The notes under the pieces: model-generated
Seen by the model: only the letters and a program-made list of their open reading frames with translations
Databases searched by the model: none
Told to the model about the DNA's origin: nothing
Part shown: piece after piece, positions 44,740 through 55,053 of the stretch
Layout of the letters: the number at the start of each line of letters is the position of its first letter
Position numbering within the stretch: position 1 is the stretch's first letter
Made by a program: the position numbers and the translations under genes
Assembly (NCBI GenBank): GCA_024741835.1
Contig: JAENRP010000044.1
Span: 68,857 to 132,856, forward strand
From: Diplocarpon mali
Lineage: Eukaryota > Ascomycota > Leotiomycetes > Helotiales > Drepanopezizaceae
DNA: 64,000 nt
Reading direction: 5' to 3'

Positions 44740-45984
44740 ATGATCGAACTCGGACTCTCCCGCATCACCACCCTCCTCCGGCACACACCCCAATCCTGGA
44801 AAGCCATCCACGTCGCGGGGACCAACGGCAAAGGCACAATCTGCGCCTACCTCTCCGCCATGCTCCGCGCCAGCAGAGTACGCAGCGGACGCTTCACCTC
44901 CCCGCACCTCATCGACCGCTGGGACTGCATCACCATCGACGACGTGCCCATCTCCTCGGCCCTTTTCAAGGAAGCCGAAGCCCTCGTCCTGAAACGCAAC
45001 CGCGACGAAAAGATCCAAGCTTCTGAATTCGAGCTACTGACAGCGACGGCATTCGAAGTCTTCGCGAGAGAAAAGATCGAGATGGGCGTCATTGAAGTTG
45101 GGCTCGGTGGCCGTCTGGACGCGACAAATGCCATGTCTAGTAAGGCCGTTACTGTGATCTCGAAGATTGGACTGGATCACCAGTCCTTTCTCGGCTCTAC
45201 CCTAGAGCAGATCGCCCGCGAAAAGGCAGGCATTATGCGCCCCGGCGTGCCCTGCGTAGTAGACAGCAGCAACCTACCCTCCGTGCAAAAAGTCATCCAG
45301 GACCACGCCCGAGAAATCGGCAACGATGTCGTGCTCAGCTCGACCGATTCCGCGTTTCTGGATGAGCTGAACCCGGAGGACTTTGAGCCTAGCCAGTGGC
45401 AGAACCTCGCTTGCGCCCATACGGCGTTCCACTTGGCGTATACCAAGCCCGAATCTCCGCTCCATCGGCTGCTTCCATCCATCCAGAACATGAGTTGGCC
45501 CGGCCGTCTGCAGACTTTGAGTATCCGAAGCCTTACAGGAAGAGATGGACCTGTTCTTTTAGATGGAGCACACAATGCGCAAGCAGCCGAAGCACTTGGG
45601 TTGTACGTTGACAACAGACTCCGGAAAGCGGACGAGAAAGTAACGTGGGTCATCGCCGCATCCAGAGGCAAAGAGTTACAGGGGATTCTGAAACCACTAT
45701 TGAAGCCTCAGGACTGTGTAGCGGCAGTGGAGTTTGGGCCTGTTGATGGCATGCCATGGGTTCAGTCTATGCCCACAGCTGAAATCACACAGGCTGCGAA
45801 CAAGCGCGGTATAGATGCTGCGCGATGTTATGATGCAGGAGGTGGAAATTTAGCGAGCGCGTTGCAATGGGCCGATGCTGCGGCTGGACAGGGGCCCGTG
45901 GTGGTTGCTGGGAGTCTGTATCTTGTGTCGGATCTGTTAAGACTTTTGAGGGAGGCAGATCATGTCAAGTCTCAGTTCTCGTAA
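44740..45984 (+). CDS. FOL3: Dihydrofolate synthase (Fol3-type, Mur ligase fold)
   Basis: Intronless, 414 aa. It joins L-glutamate to 7,8-dihydropteroate with ATP to make dihydrofolate, the step before dihydrofolate reductase. The start MIELGLSRITTLL is the family's own. The ATP loop VAGTNGKGT is at 26-34. SGRFTSPHL, DRWDCITIDD and the Mur-ligase core VIEVGLGGRLDATNAM follow, with GLDHQSFLG, then IAREKAGIMRPG, then the second-domain motif WPGRLQTL and LLDGAHNAQA with the catalytic Asp-His region. The protein is shorter than folylpolyglutamate synthases (Met7) and lacks their mitochondrial leader, which favours Fol3. The tail has EVNQ-like variation only. Folate made here feeds one-carbon metabolism. 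Confidence 0.93.
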   Translation: MIELGLSRITTLLRHTPQSWKAIHVAGTNGKGTICAYLSAMLRASRVRSGRFTSPHLIDRWDCITIDDVPISSALFKEAEALVLKRNRDEKIQASEFELLTATAFEVFAREKIEMGVIEVGLGGRLDATNAMSSKAVTVISKIGLDHQSFLGSTLEQIAREKAGIMRPGVPCVVDSSNLPSVQKVIQDHAREIGNDVVLSSTDSAFLDELNPEDFEPSQWQNLACAHTAFHLAYTKPESPLHRLLPSIQNMSWPGRLQTLSIRSLTGRDGPVLLDGAHNAQAAEALGLYVDNRLRKADEKVTWVIAASRGKELQGILKPLLKPQDCVAAVEFGPVDGMPWVQSMPTAEITQAANKRGIDAARCYDAGGGNLASALQWADAAAGQGPVVVAGSLYLVSDLLRLLREADHVKSQFS

Positions 45985-46738
45985 TGGAAAACCAGGCGTT
46001 TGCAAGATTTTCGCCACGTGCAATAAAAATTTCCGTGTCGCGATCATGATCAGAAAAGGGACATGAGGTTGGGTCTACTAACCCCAATCAACAGCTTACA
46101 AAAGAAACTTCCAATCTTGGGCCACCTGCTGAAGGAGCGTGATATGGAGCGACGGCGCATTTGAAGAGAGTAAGCTGTAGTGGGCCCGTAGTGGTCCCTA
46201 ACCGGCATCTCTTTACTGACCTAAGCGAGAATCTCCTAATTCTCAAGTCGTCAAAAAGTGGCAAGAATCCATTACCGAATGACTAACTAGGTCATTTGGG
46301 TTTCAAGCAGGACTGAGATATACTCGGTCGATCGTTTTAGGCAAACGAAGGGCCTTCCACTTGCCGCATCAGATCACAAGAGTAGATAGGTGGAGTTCTT
46401 GTAATCGCATATGAAGATGGGAGATTTACTCGAAGGGGATACCCCACGCTTTCATGCTGAGATTTGAGGGCTCGCGTAACAATGGTACGGCGCAGAATAT
46501 GCCTTGTTGCTGTAAGACCCGAGAAGTATTGCCAGAAGGTGGATCCGCGCGATGGGGAGATTTCTTACATGCCGGCTCCCTTTCCTGCCCTCTCACCATA
46601 TACCCAGCCGCAAGAATGTAGACTACGGCGAAGGAAGGTAAAGTCGTTCACAATCCAAGCGTCAGAGTCCTAGGAAGTATTCCGGTGAAACGTATCCCAT
46701 AGTCTTATGTACAAAGTAAACGCCACCGCGACACCCAT
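45985..46738. other. Intergenic, tail-to-tail
   Basis: 754 bp between the FOL3 stop and the complex I subunit's last exon. It has CACGTG at 46015-46020 just after the FOL3 stop. The rest shows no gene. Confidence 0.55.
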
Positions 46739-47461
46739 CTATTGGAAAGTCCGGCAAGGATATCTGCAGCCAAGTGAGTTAGTATCCTCTCGACCAAGAT
46801 CGCCAAACTTACTTTGCAGGATACGCCTGGTCCGCCGTCAAGTTGTACTTATCCGCACCCGCTTTCAAACTCGCGCCACTGGGCAGGGGCGGCAAGCCAT
46901 CCCGCCCCAGCTGCTCCAGTGTGCCCTTCCCCCCCTCCTTCGTGAAGAAAGCCGCGAGTCCCGTCTCGCCTTCCTTCTTCGCCTCGACCAAGGCCTGGGT
47001 GCCCGCCTCCCCAATCAGCTCACGCTTCGGCTTACTCTGGCTCCCTAAGCTCAGTAAGCCAACGACATCTCCCTGGGTGACAAACGACAGCTGCGGATAG
47101 TTGCGGCGGGCGTCGCGCTTCCAGTAAGCGTTGTTGGCAATGTCGCCCGCGGGCAGCGTGACGGGGTCCTCGAAAGAGAAAGGAGGATTCGATCCGGGGG
47201 GTGGGTTGCGGAATTGCGGGTTCAAGGGGATGCCGTTGGAGCGCGAAGGGTCGAGGACGAGGAAGCGCCGGATACGTTCCCAGATTCCAGTCGATTGAAC
47301 GGTATATTTCTGCTCTATTGTAAATATATACAGGCGGGGAGGTAGGGTGGGCATATTTGGGCAGCTGGCATAGGACGCTGGAATGACGAAGAACGTACTT
47401 TGTGTACGGGGACGACCCGGTTTGTGACTTGCGCAACCTTCGCAGCGGTTGTGGAGGACAT
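46739..47461 (-). CDS. NADH:ubiquinone oxidoreductase 21.3 kDa-type accessory subunit
   Basis: Exons 47461-47399, 47309-46813 and 46763-46739 give 194 aa. It belongs to the accessory 21.3 kDa subunit family of respiratory complex I (Neurospora nuo-21-type), in the inner mitochondrial membrane. The start MSSTTAAKVAQVTNRVVPVHK joins to KYTVQSTGIWERIRRFLVLDPSRSNGIPLNPQFRNPPPGS, a strong family block, then TLPAGDIANNAYWKRDARRNYPQLSFVTQGDVVGLL. After this comes SKPKRELIGEAGTQALVEAKKEG and DQAYPAK. The last intron (46812-46764) has a perfect GTAAGT donor, a TACTAAC branch and a CTGCAG acceptor, and splicing adds KYPCRTFQ. Without splicing the frame stops at 46809, giving 187 aa. Confidence 0.9.
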
Positions 47462-48035
47462 GGTGAGCTTCTCTCGTGCAACGAGAGATCAATTGACTCG
47501 TTGGTGTTGAGGAGGCGCTCGAGACGGTCTGAAGATAGCCGTTCGTCGTTGAAGTTTGGCGAGTGCCTACGTAGCTAGGTATGGATTGCCGGGTTTTAGC
47601 CGACGGTAGCAAGCTCGGGCAACACCGCTTGCACCACCCGCTTTGATGAATCTGTTGTTGGTTAAGGTAGGCATGACATTGGGATACGGCTTTGATGAAA
47701 GTTCTAATTCTATCATGCTTTGCCTACGAACATATTGTTTTGCCCATTCGTCAACGTACACTTGGTGAGTGGACTAAGAAAGCCGGTTCAATGAACGCTT
47801 GACTACAATAGGTATATAGCATACTCGGTACTCCAATCCCATTTCCTAGTTACCAAGTTGCCCTTATCAAATATCTATTTTCGCCGTGAAGGATAAATCA
47901 GAGGAGGCGCCTTCTCAACCCGAAACTTGGCCAATCCCTAGCTTTTCCAGGAGTCCGTTGTGTAGATCGAGTCGCAAAATTCCCAGCCACGTCCACCCAT
48001 GTAGCATGAATTGATGATCGCCCTACGAGCGGCTC
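47462..48035. other. Upstream region of the complex I subunit gene and 3' region of peroxiredoxin
   Basis: 574 bp between two minus-strand genes. No gene or strong structure is seen. Confidence 0.5.
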
Positions 48036-48907
48036 TCAAGTGACAACTGGCTTTGCCTCATCGCTGTCAAGCTTCGCGGCAGTTTCGGAGACGTGAGCAG
48101 CAGATTCCGCCTCGGGTCCTAAGGAAGCACCATTCGTACCATTAACAGGCGCCTCTGACTTTGGCTCAGCTACCACAGAGGCAGCAGGTGAAGCCGCCGC
48201 AGCGTCCCCGCTGGCAACGAGTCTCTTGACGACCTCGACTGTTGCTGCTGGACCGCCCGCCTCGGATGCCAGGACCTTGCCAGACTTATCAACCACAAAT
48301 ACCCCTCGGGCAGTGCTGGCCGGTGCCTTCTTCAGGCCAATAGCGCCAATAAGACTGCTATTGCTATCGCAGAGGAGCGGGTATGGGAGGTTTTGCTTCG
48401 TCTTGAAATTGGTATTTGCTTTGGGTGAGTCTTTGGAGAGACCAAATATAGAGAACCCTGTTGCTGTAAGGGGTTCATATTGGTCGCGAAAGAGGCAGGC
48501 TTGTGTAGTACCTATGGAAGATCAGATTAAAACTCATAGAGGATGCGCATGCGCATGCGCAATGCGCAATGCGAAATTCAAAATCCGCCAAACTTACATC
48601 CAGGGGTTGACGCCTTGGGGTAAGTGAACAGCACAACGCCGCCTTTGCTTTCCTCGACCAGGGACTTCAGCGTAGTCTTCACGCCCTCATTGGTCTCAAC
48701 CTCTCCGCCAAAGCCCTCGAGGTTGATGGTATCACCGACCGCGACCTTGGACGCTCTCGTAGCACCATTGACCTTCGTGGTGGATTCGGGACTCACGGCC
48801 TCCTCGATTTTCGCAACCGCCTTCGCGACGGGGCCTTTCTTCTTGGTGGGAGGAGCTGCAGCGGGTTCAGACGCAGGCGCCTTGCGCTTTCTCAACTCGC
48901 GAGGCAT
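48036..48907 (-). CDS. Peroxiredoxin Q / BCP type (Dot5-like)
   Basis: Two exons (48907-48598, 48511-48036) give 261 aa. It is a thiol peroxidase of the atypical two-Cys PrxQ group; yeast Dot5 is the nuclear member. The N-terminus is Lys-rich (MPRELRKRKAPASEPAAAPPTKKKGPVAK), a plausible nuclear signal. The fold starts at GDTINLEGFGGEV, with LVEESKGGVVLFTYPKASTPGC. The peroxidatic Cys104 is rebuilt at the splice junction and the resolving Cys lies five residues on (CTTQAC), the C-x4-C spacing of PrxQ. FRDQYEPLTATGFSIFGLSKDSPKANTNF and LPYPLLCDS..LIGAIGLKKA follow. A Ser/Ala/Glu-rich tail of about 70 residues, without sequence signature, extends beyond the core. The intron holds a GCATGC repeat with alternating purine-pyrimidine sequence. 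Confidence 0.93.
48543..48561. repeat. Alternating purine-pyrimidine run in the peroxiredoxin intron
   Basis: Nineteen bases alternate strictly purine and pyrimidine (atgcgcatgcgcatgcgca) and are followed by two copies of aatgcgc. The tract is inside the 86-nt intron. Such runs favour Z-DNA. Confidence 0.85.
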
Positions 48908-49394
48908 CTTGCGCGTGCCGGGGAGTGTTTGCGACGATCGAGGTGCTTTGGTCGAATTGCGCGCTGTGATGGGCGCACAGGGTCTGATTGCGGGGTGTGT
49001 TGATATCAATCGAGAGGACTACGTTCTCGCAACGCGGCAAAAGGGGTCAATGATGCGCGCCAGAGTCGCCTCGGGTGGATAATGGAGAAGGAGATGAGAG
49101 TCGAGGGATGGACGTTGGATTATAAGCTGAGCAATCTGCTCATTCTCAAAGCTACGCAGGACTAGGTCAGGGTATGATGGCGCACAGCAGCAAAAGGAAA
49201 GGCTATCTGCTGCCACGAATAGCAGGTTTGTGCGCCCGAAACGCCCCCAAGCTCGCAGGCAAGACTCAAGAGGGTCAGCCGTAGATTCGCCCTCGACAAC
49301 GTGGTGGAGCGGTGCACGCCTGCTATCAGATTCGCATGATGGAGGTTCTGGCTTGTCGAGTTCCGGGCTGGGCGTCGGAGAAGGAGGCCTCCAT

Positions 49395-49506
49395 CTCTTC
49401 TTCTTCTTCTTCTTCTACTTCTTCTACTTCTTCTACTTCTTCTTCTTCTTCTTCTTCTTCTACTTCTTCTTCTTCTTCTACTTCTTCTACTTCTTCTTCT
49501 TCCTCA
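49395..49506. repeat. (TTC)n trinucleotide microsatellite with TAC interruptions
   Basis: About 112 bp of ttc repeats broken by tac units at irregular spacing. The reading frame on the plus strand is Ser/Thr-rich only because of the repeat. It is intergenic and likely length-variable between strains. Confidence 0.92.
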
Positions 49507-49617
49507 TCCTCGTCAGTTCATTGCAGTGCAGAATGCAGATCTCGTCCGAGTTCTGACGACGTACGCACAGGAATGCAGGAATAGCTGGCCAGCCCCGGTG
49601 AGCGAAAAGCACATTGG

Positions 49618-49625
49618 TCACGTGA
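49618..49625. promoter_or_regulatory. TCACGTGA palindrome
   Basis: A perfect 8-bp palindrome 711 bp upstream of the peroxiredoxin start and 170 bp past the glycosyltransferase stop. It matches the box near LTO1. Confidence 0.35.
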
Positions 49626-49796
49626 CCAAAACTCATCCCATATTATCCTGTCACCATTGCTAGTCAGATGGAAGTTGTCAAAGAAAACGCTACATTGAGA
49701 TCCGGTCGACGAGGCAACCTGTAAACATCCAATATTTCATCGCGAAGCCCGGGAAGAAAAGCATGACAACGATTGACGTCTACCCGGAGTCACTAC

Positions 49797-51248
49797 TTAA
49801 GCGAGTTCAGGGGTTACGAAAATGCTGCCAAGTCTCACCCCATCCCTCTCCATGTCCGTCTTGATGATGCCCTCCAACTGACAACACGAGATACGGCGCT
49901 GCAACTGAATGGCCTGCGTGTGCAGAGAACGAGCTGCTGGACCGACACTGCCGGCGGTAGCATGCGAGAACACGGCCCAGGCTCTCAACAGGCTCTGCTT
50001 GAAGTTGTCGTGCGATATCTGATCCTCGAGCGTGCGGCGCAGAGACTCTCCTCGACCATGCATCCCCTCGGCCTGAAGACGTTGGATCAGATGAGCCAGG
50101 CTGCTTGCGCATTCTCGGAAGCGGTTCTCGCGAGGAAAGTAGCACGAAGCCTCCACGTTTGACGAATCGACAATGAGGGTTGGGACAGAGCTCAGTGCAG
50201 CTTCGAGCGGCGTGATGCCGAGGGTCTCATAGCGGGAGGGGCAGACAAAGAAGCTGTTGTCCTTGACGGCGTCGAACAGGGCGTAGAGCCCATCCTTGGG
50301 GAGTTTCGGTACGGCCATGAAGTCCGAGGCAAATGCTGTTGGTACCCGTGCGATAAGACCGGCGCGGCGGCATTCTTCAGTCTCGTCCCCTCCAGCGACC
50401 AAAACCCGGACAGCAACACCACGGCTGCGAAGCTCGATCCCCGCGTCGACCAGGAGCTCCACGTTTTTGAAGAAATCGAGACGGGCGACGGCAGTGAAGA
50501 GGAGCAGCGACGGCTTCGTGCCGATGAACGCAGCAATGCCGGGATGGCTCGCAGCAAGATCCGGGCGGTCAAACTCGGTGACGCTGATTGGCGGGCTTAT
50601 TCTGTGTATGCGACTGGCGGCGATGTCGTGTCTCATGAGGTATTTGCGTTGCAGCGAGGAGTGCTGTAGGACGAACGTGTTCTTCGATTGTCGAAGATGG
50701 TTCAGACCGATGCGCTGGTGCTTGCGCAGATGTCGTGCCTTGTCTTGGCTGCCAAAGGCCACTGCTGCTTGCTCTCCACCGAAGTGTCTGATGAAGTCGT
50801 CGTAGAACGGGCCGTGGTGCGTTACGCAGCTTGGCAACCACTCGGGGCTGTATGCGAGGAGGGTATCGGTCTGGTGGTAGAGGATTGCTGGTCCACCCTC
50901 GTCACGAGCCGTCACGAGCAGCATCTCCGTGGCACTGGCAATCGCATCTCGGATATCCACGCGCCGCATCCCAAAGTTGAAGCCGAGAACTGCGCAGGAT
51001 AGCGATGTCTGGGTCTTGAGCAGAATGCGGGGACGAGCGAGGTCCTCGCGTCTCTGGTAGAGGATCATGCCGGCAAAGATTCCTGCGTCTTGGAGCACTC
51101 GCGCGACGGAAAAGGCGAACGAAGTGGCTCCCACTTTGGCGGCGCTCGTCTCCGAAGCCGGGAAATACTTTGCATTGAGGATAAGAATCCCAGGAAGCAT
51201 TGGGCTTGGGGCCATCGAACCCATGGCGGCTGGTACAGGCTTGAGCAT
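49797..51248 (-). CDS. GT4-type glycosyltransferase (GT-B fold), intronless
   Basis: A single exon of 483 aa. The donor-sugar binding half is a GT4 (glycosyl transferases group 1) domain: the retaining-GT motif with the E-x7-E pair appears as PSRYETLGITPLEAA, preceded by LLLFTAVARLDFFKNVELLVDAG and VAGGDETEECRRAGL. The N-terminal half (LILNAKYFPASETSAAKVGATSFAFSVARVLQDAG) resembles the acceptor domain. A transfer from UDP- or GDP-sugar to an unknown acceptor is likely. There is no signal peptide or membrane segment, so it should be cytosolic. Neighbouring genes of similar length mostly have introns, and GT4 genes of this sort are often bacterial in origin; transfer is a hypothesis only. The C-terminal 50 residues look unrelated to the core. 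Confidence 0.85.
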   Translation of the reverse strand: MLKPVPAAMGSMAPSPMLPGILILNAKYFPASETSAAKVGATSFAFSVARVLQDAGIFAGMILYQRREDLARPRILLKTQTSLSCAVLGFNFGMRRVDIRDAIASATEMLLVTARDEGGPAILYHQTDTLLAYSPEWLPSCVTHHGPFYDDFIRHFGGEQAAVAFGSQDKARHLRKHQRIGLNHLRQSKNTFVLQHSSLQRKYLMRHDIAASRIHRISPPISVTEFDRPDLAASHPGIAAFIGTKPSLLLFTAVARLDFFKNVELLVDAGIELRSRGVAVRVLVAGGDETEECRRAGLIARVPTAFASDFMAVPKLPKDGLYALFDAVKDNSFFVCPSRYETLGITPLEAALSSVPTLIVDSSNVEASCYFPRENRFRECASSLAHLIQRLQAEGMHGRGESLRRTLEDQISHDNFKQSLLRAWAVFSHATAGSVGPAARSLHTQAIQLQRRISCCQLEGIIKTDMERDGVRLGSIFVTPELA

Positions 51249-53830
51249 TCTGAGGCTGGAATCTTGTCAAGTGAAAGTTGCTTTCGCGGAAGTCGACGCT
51301 CGTCGAAAGCCGGGAATGAATGGCGCGCCTCATCAGATATGTACTTCGGCCCCGAGAGCGGTCGGTGCCAGTACGGTATCGGTATTCTTAGATCAGTTCT
51401 TCAGCCTATGTAAGTGGAGCTGGTACTCTCTGCATGGCAAAGAGCCTTGTTTACCTTCTCCTAGCCCGAAGTCAGGTGGAGAGTCGACACCGAGCCAAGT
51501 ATTGGTATGACCATGGCGTTTGTACCCTTGGCTCCAGATATGCTGCGTGATCGGTCATATTCGCTGGTCGATTATTTGTCAATTGGGTTTAGTGCACAGG
51601 GCTGTCTACGACCTGTCTGGTGCGAATGGTACCTTTCCAATTGTCAAGATCTTGTGTCAAGGCTCTGTTTCGAGTCAAGTTCAGGGGCTGGTTGTCCTGC
51701 CCTCTATCGTCACTCGCCGGATTCTGTCCGCAGGATCAGTAATTTGAAAATCTCTTCATTCATCCGTTATCATCTATTAAGTGGCTTGGATTCAAAAGCT
51801 TTGCTTTGCATGCAATGGTGTGGTTTGGATGTTTTTGTTTAGCGAATCGGCCTTTCGAAGGAGAGATCAGGCTGTCCCCCAACACCATTCGGATGATTCT
51901 CTCGTGCTTCTCAAAGTTTGTTTGCACGTCACAACCGCCACGGTGTCATCGGCCAATAAGTTCTAAGCTGGAGCCTGTTTGCTGTAGAGTCAAGCTGTCG
52001 CTTACCTACCCAGTGATCTAGGGACAGTGTCCGCCTTTCCAAGTCTCCCAGCGTAGCATAAAGAGACACTTGATGGCTAGAAGCTCTCATATTTCTAAAG
52101 CTTATGAGCACGATCTCATCCTATTTCCATCCAACTGACCTGTACAGGTAATTGGCTATAATCTCAGGTACTCGGCTTAGATGAGATGTCGTTCCTGGCC
52201 CAATCCAATAGCAATCATAGCCGGATCAAAGACGATTCGTCTTGGATAAAATAATTTGATAATCTTACTGGAAGAAGAAGTATTTGGACTGAGACCCGGC
52301 AAGATTCTCTACAATGATTTCATACGGCTCATATCCGCTCTGTCACTTTTCACTCTGCCCGGCCAGAATGAAGCCATTCGATATGGGATTGAATAACCCC
52401 CCCCCNCCCCACAGCCACTCGGTGACGGTTACTTTCCAACTTCTATACACCTTTCTCATTAGAATCGAGTCGCGTGGCAACGCAAGCCAGATGTTTTTCA
52501 TACTAAATGCATGAGAACAGAATTCAGCTGACATACATAATCACTCTGATCTGTATTGTAGTCTAGTTTTCGCTGCTCCGAACCCAGGTAGTGAATCGGG
52601 GATGAAATTCATGCTCGGCACCCTTGTGAACCAGATGAAAGGCCCGATGTATGATATCTACGCAAAGAGCTGCCAACGTCTCGGGAGCGCGAGAGATCAT
52701 CTGCAACGACGCAAGCATTGTTCCGGACCCTATTCCTCCATTGGCATCCAGCGCCTCTCCTGAAATACCACACCATTCCCTCGGAAGGGTTTCCATCCAC
52801 CCAACTCCGAATATGTGGGCTCATATACTACCGACCTCATCAATAGCTCCAACACAAATTATAATGTCGGCGGCCAGGAGTTCGATTCGGATGGCTATAA
52901 TATCAAAGCTCGTCAGCTGCGTCCGGGACAAGTGTGCGACAATCAAGAAGGGTCATGGAGCGAGCTCTTGAGCTGTCCTGGCTATGCAGCTGAAAGGGAG
53001 GTCTGGGGGCTTGGAATTGAGGTATCACCAGATCTCCTGGGGAAGATGGCCTGGGTGTTTAGGTCCCTCGGGGTGCTGCCAAGGTCGATAGCACGTGCGC
53101 CTCGATATTGCACGAGTTGAACACGTGATAAACACGTGATACGTAATATACGTAAATCTCTATCGCAAATCCGCCATCTGTATACTTGTGCCTTGAGAGG
53201 TCTTCTGCCCCCCAAGAGCTTGGTTCTAGTTCCATGGGCTCGATAACATGTGACAACGATGCCTCCACAATACTCATCCAAGGTTTCCGACAGGAATTAT
53301 CGGGCCCAACTGCGTCACATGCCAGCAGCATGGCAATGGATACCTTCTGAAGACCTGAGGATGAGCACTCGGCATCTGCGGGGGCGAGACCAGGGTTTCT
53401 GTGATCTCCGTTCATGACGACAGGCTTCTACTTATCGCACATCAAACGCTCGGGAAAGCAAGAATGAGCCTCGGTTCCGGGCGAATCCTCATTGGGCGAT
53501 GGGAGTCGAGGAACCCACCTCAGTGCATGGGAAAACAATCGGCGCTTTAGTGGCGCTAAAATAAGCGAAGGAGCTAAGATTTATTCTTGCTCCGTATCTA
53601 CTCGCAATCGTTCACGCTCTCACCCACATACCGCCACAACCTCCTCCTGACTCCCGACTCGCACTCAACACACGATTACCTACAAACGCGCCCTCACGCA
53701 TTCCACGTCGGATACTCGGGTAGCCAGCGCAGCATCCGCTCCACGTCTTCAAGACCGCAGATACACGCGCGACCGGCTCTTCAACTCTGGGCACGAATCA
53801 ACGAGTTCTGCACCCCCTCGAACGACCACG
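51249..53830. other. Gene-poor stretch of 2.6 kb
   Basis: No frame has a supportable product. It contains one undetermined base (n at about 52386) inside a C run, and three CACGTG boxes at 53092-53138 upstream of UPS2. Frames of about 100 codons near 53059-53415 look random. Confidence 0.5.
53092..53138. promoter_or_regulatory. Cluster of three CACGTG boxes
   Basis: CACGTG occurs at 53092-53097, 53122-53127 and 53133-53138. The last two are an 11-bp direct repeat of aacacgtgata, followed by acgtaatatacgt. CACGTG is the core site of bHLH factors such as Cbf1. The UPS2 start lies 690 bp away, so the target gene is uncertain. Confidence 0.4.
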
Positions 53831-54467
53831 ATGAAGGTTTTCTCGAATCAGTGCACGTTCAACTATTCCTGGGAGGAGGTATCGACGGCGAACTGGCGGA
53901 AATACTGCCCCTGGAACGATCAGTCTACACATGTCATTGCCGTGGACACGATATCGCGACGGGTTGACGCCGAGACGGGAATCGTACGCCCCTTCTCATC
54001 TGGCCTCTGCCGCTCTTCTTACTAACCAGGATATCCAGCTCCGCACAGAACGCCTCATCACATGCAAGCAAAGCGCGCCGAAATGGCTGATGTCCCTGAT
54101 GGGCGGTAACGAAACCTCCCACGTTTTCGAGACCTCGTACGTAGATCCGGCAGCAAAGAAGGTCACCATGATCTCGCACAACCTCACCTTCTCCAATATC
54201 ATCAACTGCCGCGAGACCGTCATCTACCAGCCGCTCTCGGAAACCCGGACGCAGTTTGTGCAGGATGCGAAGATAACGGCTCTCTGCGGCGGCTGGCAGA
54301 AAGTCAAGAATGCCGTTGAGGAAGCCACTGTGACGAGGTTCTCTGAGAATGCGATGAAGGGGAAGCAGGGCTTCGAATCGGTGTTGGAGATGAGCCGGAG
54401 GGTCTTCAGGGAGGAGAAGCAGAAGGAAAAGAGCCAGAACCAGAATCGGGAGGCCATGCTCACATGA
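53831..54467 (+). CDS. UPS2: PRELI/MSF1-domain lipid transfer protein, Ups2-like
   Basis: Two exons (53831-53983, 54039-54467) give 193 aa. Ups2 with Mdm35 carries phosphatidylserine across the mitochondrial intermembrane space for phosphatidylethanolamine synthesis. The N-terminus MKVFSNQCTFNYSWEEVSTANWRKY matches Ups2 rather than Ups1, and STHVIAVDTISRRVD is followed by LRTERLITCKQSAPKWLMSLMGG across the intron. Then ETSYVDPAAKKVTMISHNLTF, VIYQPLSE and RFSENAMKGKQGFESVL follow. The 55-nt intron starts GTACGC and has a TACTAACC branch site. The C-terminus is a charged helix. The protein lacks a classical presequence, as is usual for this Mia40-route family partner. Confidence 0.92.
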
Positions 54468-55053
54468 GAAGCAGGGGATGGTCTCGCTTGACTACTGAGA
54501 GGGCGAAGCGCATCCGCCACAACTCCCCTCCCGAGAAACCCTGAAATCACGCACATTCTCCCGGAGTTCCTTGATTTCAGGTATGAATCTTTACGGCTCT
54601 TTCTTCACTACTCCCATTAGCGCGTGCTTAGAGCGTCTCTTCCTTTTGCTTGCTTGCTCTTGGGTTTAAGTACTGGGTTGCACAAGATAAAATTTAATCC
54701 CGGAATTTTTGAGGTCATTTACACACCTGGGACGGCGTTCAGAGTCGAGAGATAGGGGGTGATGGGATATGGGATAGAGAGCTGCAAATTCGTTTTCGGA
54801 GGAGCACGACTCGTTGTTGTGTACGACTGGATATAGACGCTAGATGAGAGACCGGGGGATGAATACACTGCTAGAAGAAATTTACGCTCATGCTGAGAGA
54901 GACAAATTCAAGAAAACAGTCCGCATTGTGCAAAGATTCCAATTTATTTGAGAAGTTTGGGGTTTGAGACTTCGGCGGCGTCCCACGGGTAACTATCAGC
55001 CAAAATGACTCTCAACCACATTCCGTTTTTCTTTCCTCTTCACTCTTCCCTCA
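54468..55053. other. Intergenic, tail-to-tail
   Basis: 586 bp between the 3' ends of convergent genes. AT-richer, no gene seen. Confidence 0.6.

Larger units (their letters stand above)
48908..49796. other. Intergenic with TTC/TAC microsatellite
   Basis: 889 bp between the peroxiredoxin start and the 3' end of the glycosyltransferase gene. It holds the trinucleotide array (49395-49506) and a TCACGTGA palindrome at 49618-49625. No gene is supported. Confidence 0.55.

Noticed and set aside
49312..49584. Ser/Thr-rich frame across the trinucleotide repeat
   Set aside because: It is produced by the microsatellite alone and has no flanking conserved sequence.
53059..53415. 118-codon minus-strand frame near UPS2
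   Set aside because: No domain, no homologous motif, and it crosses the CACGTG cluster.
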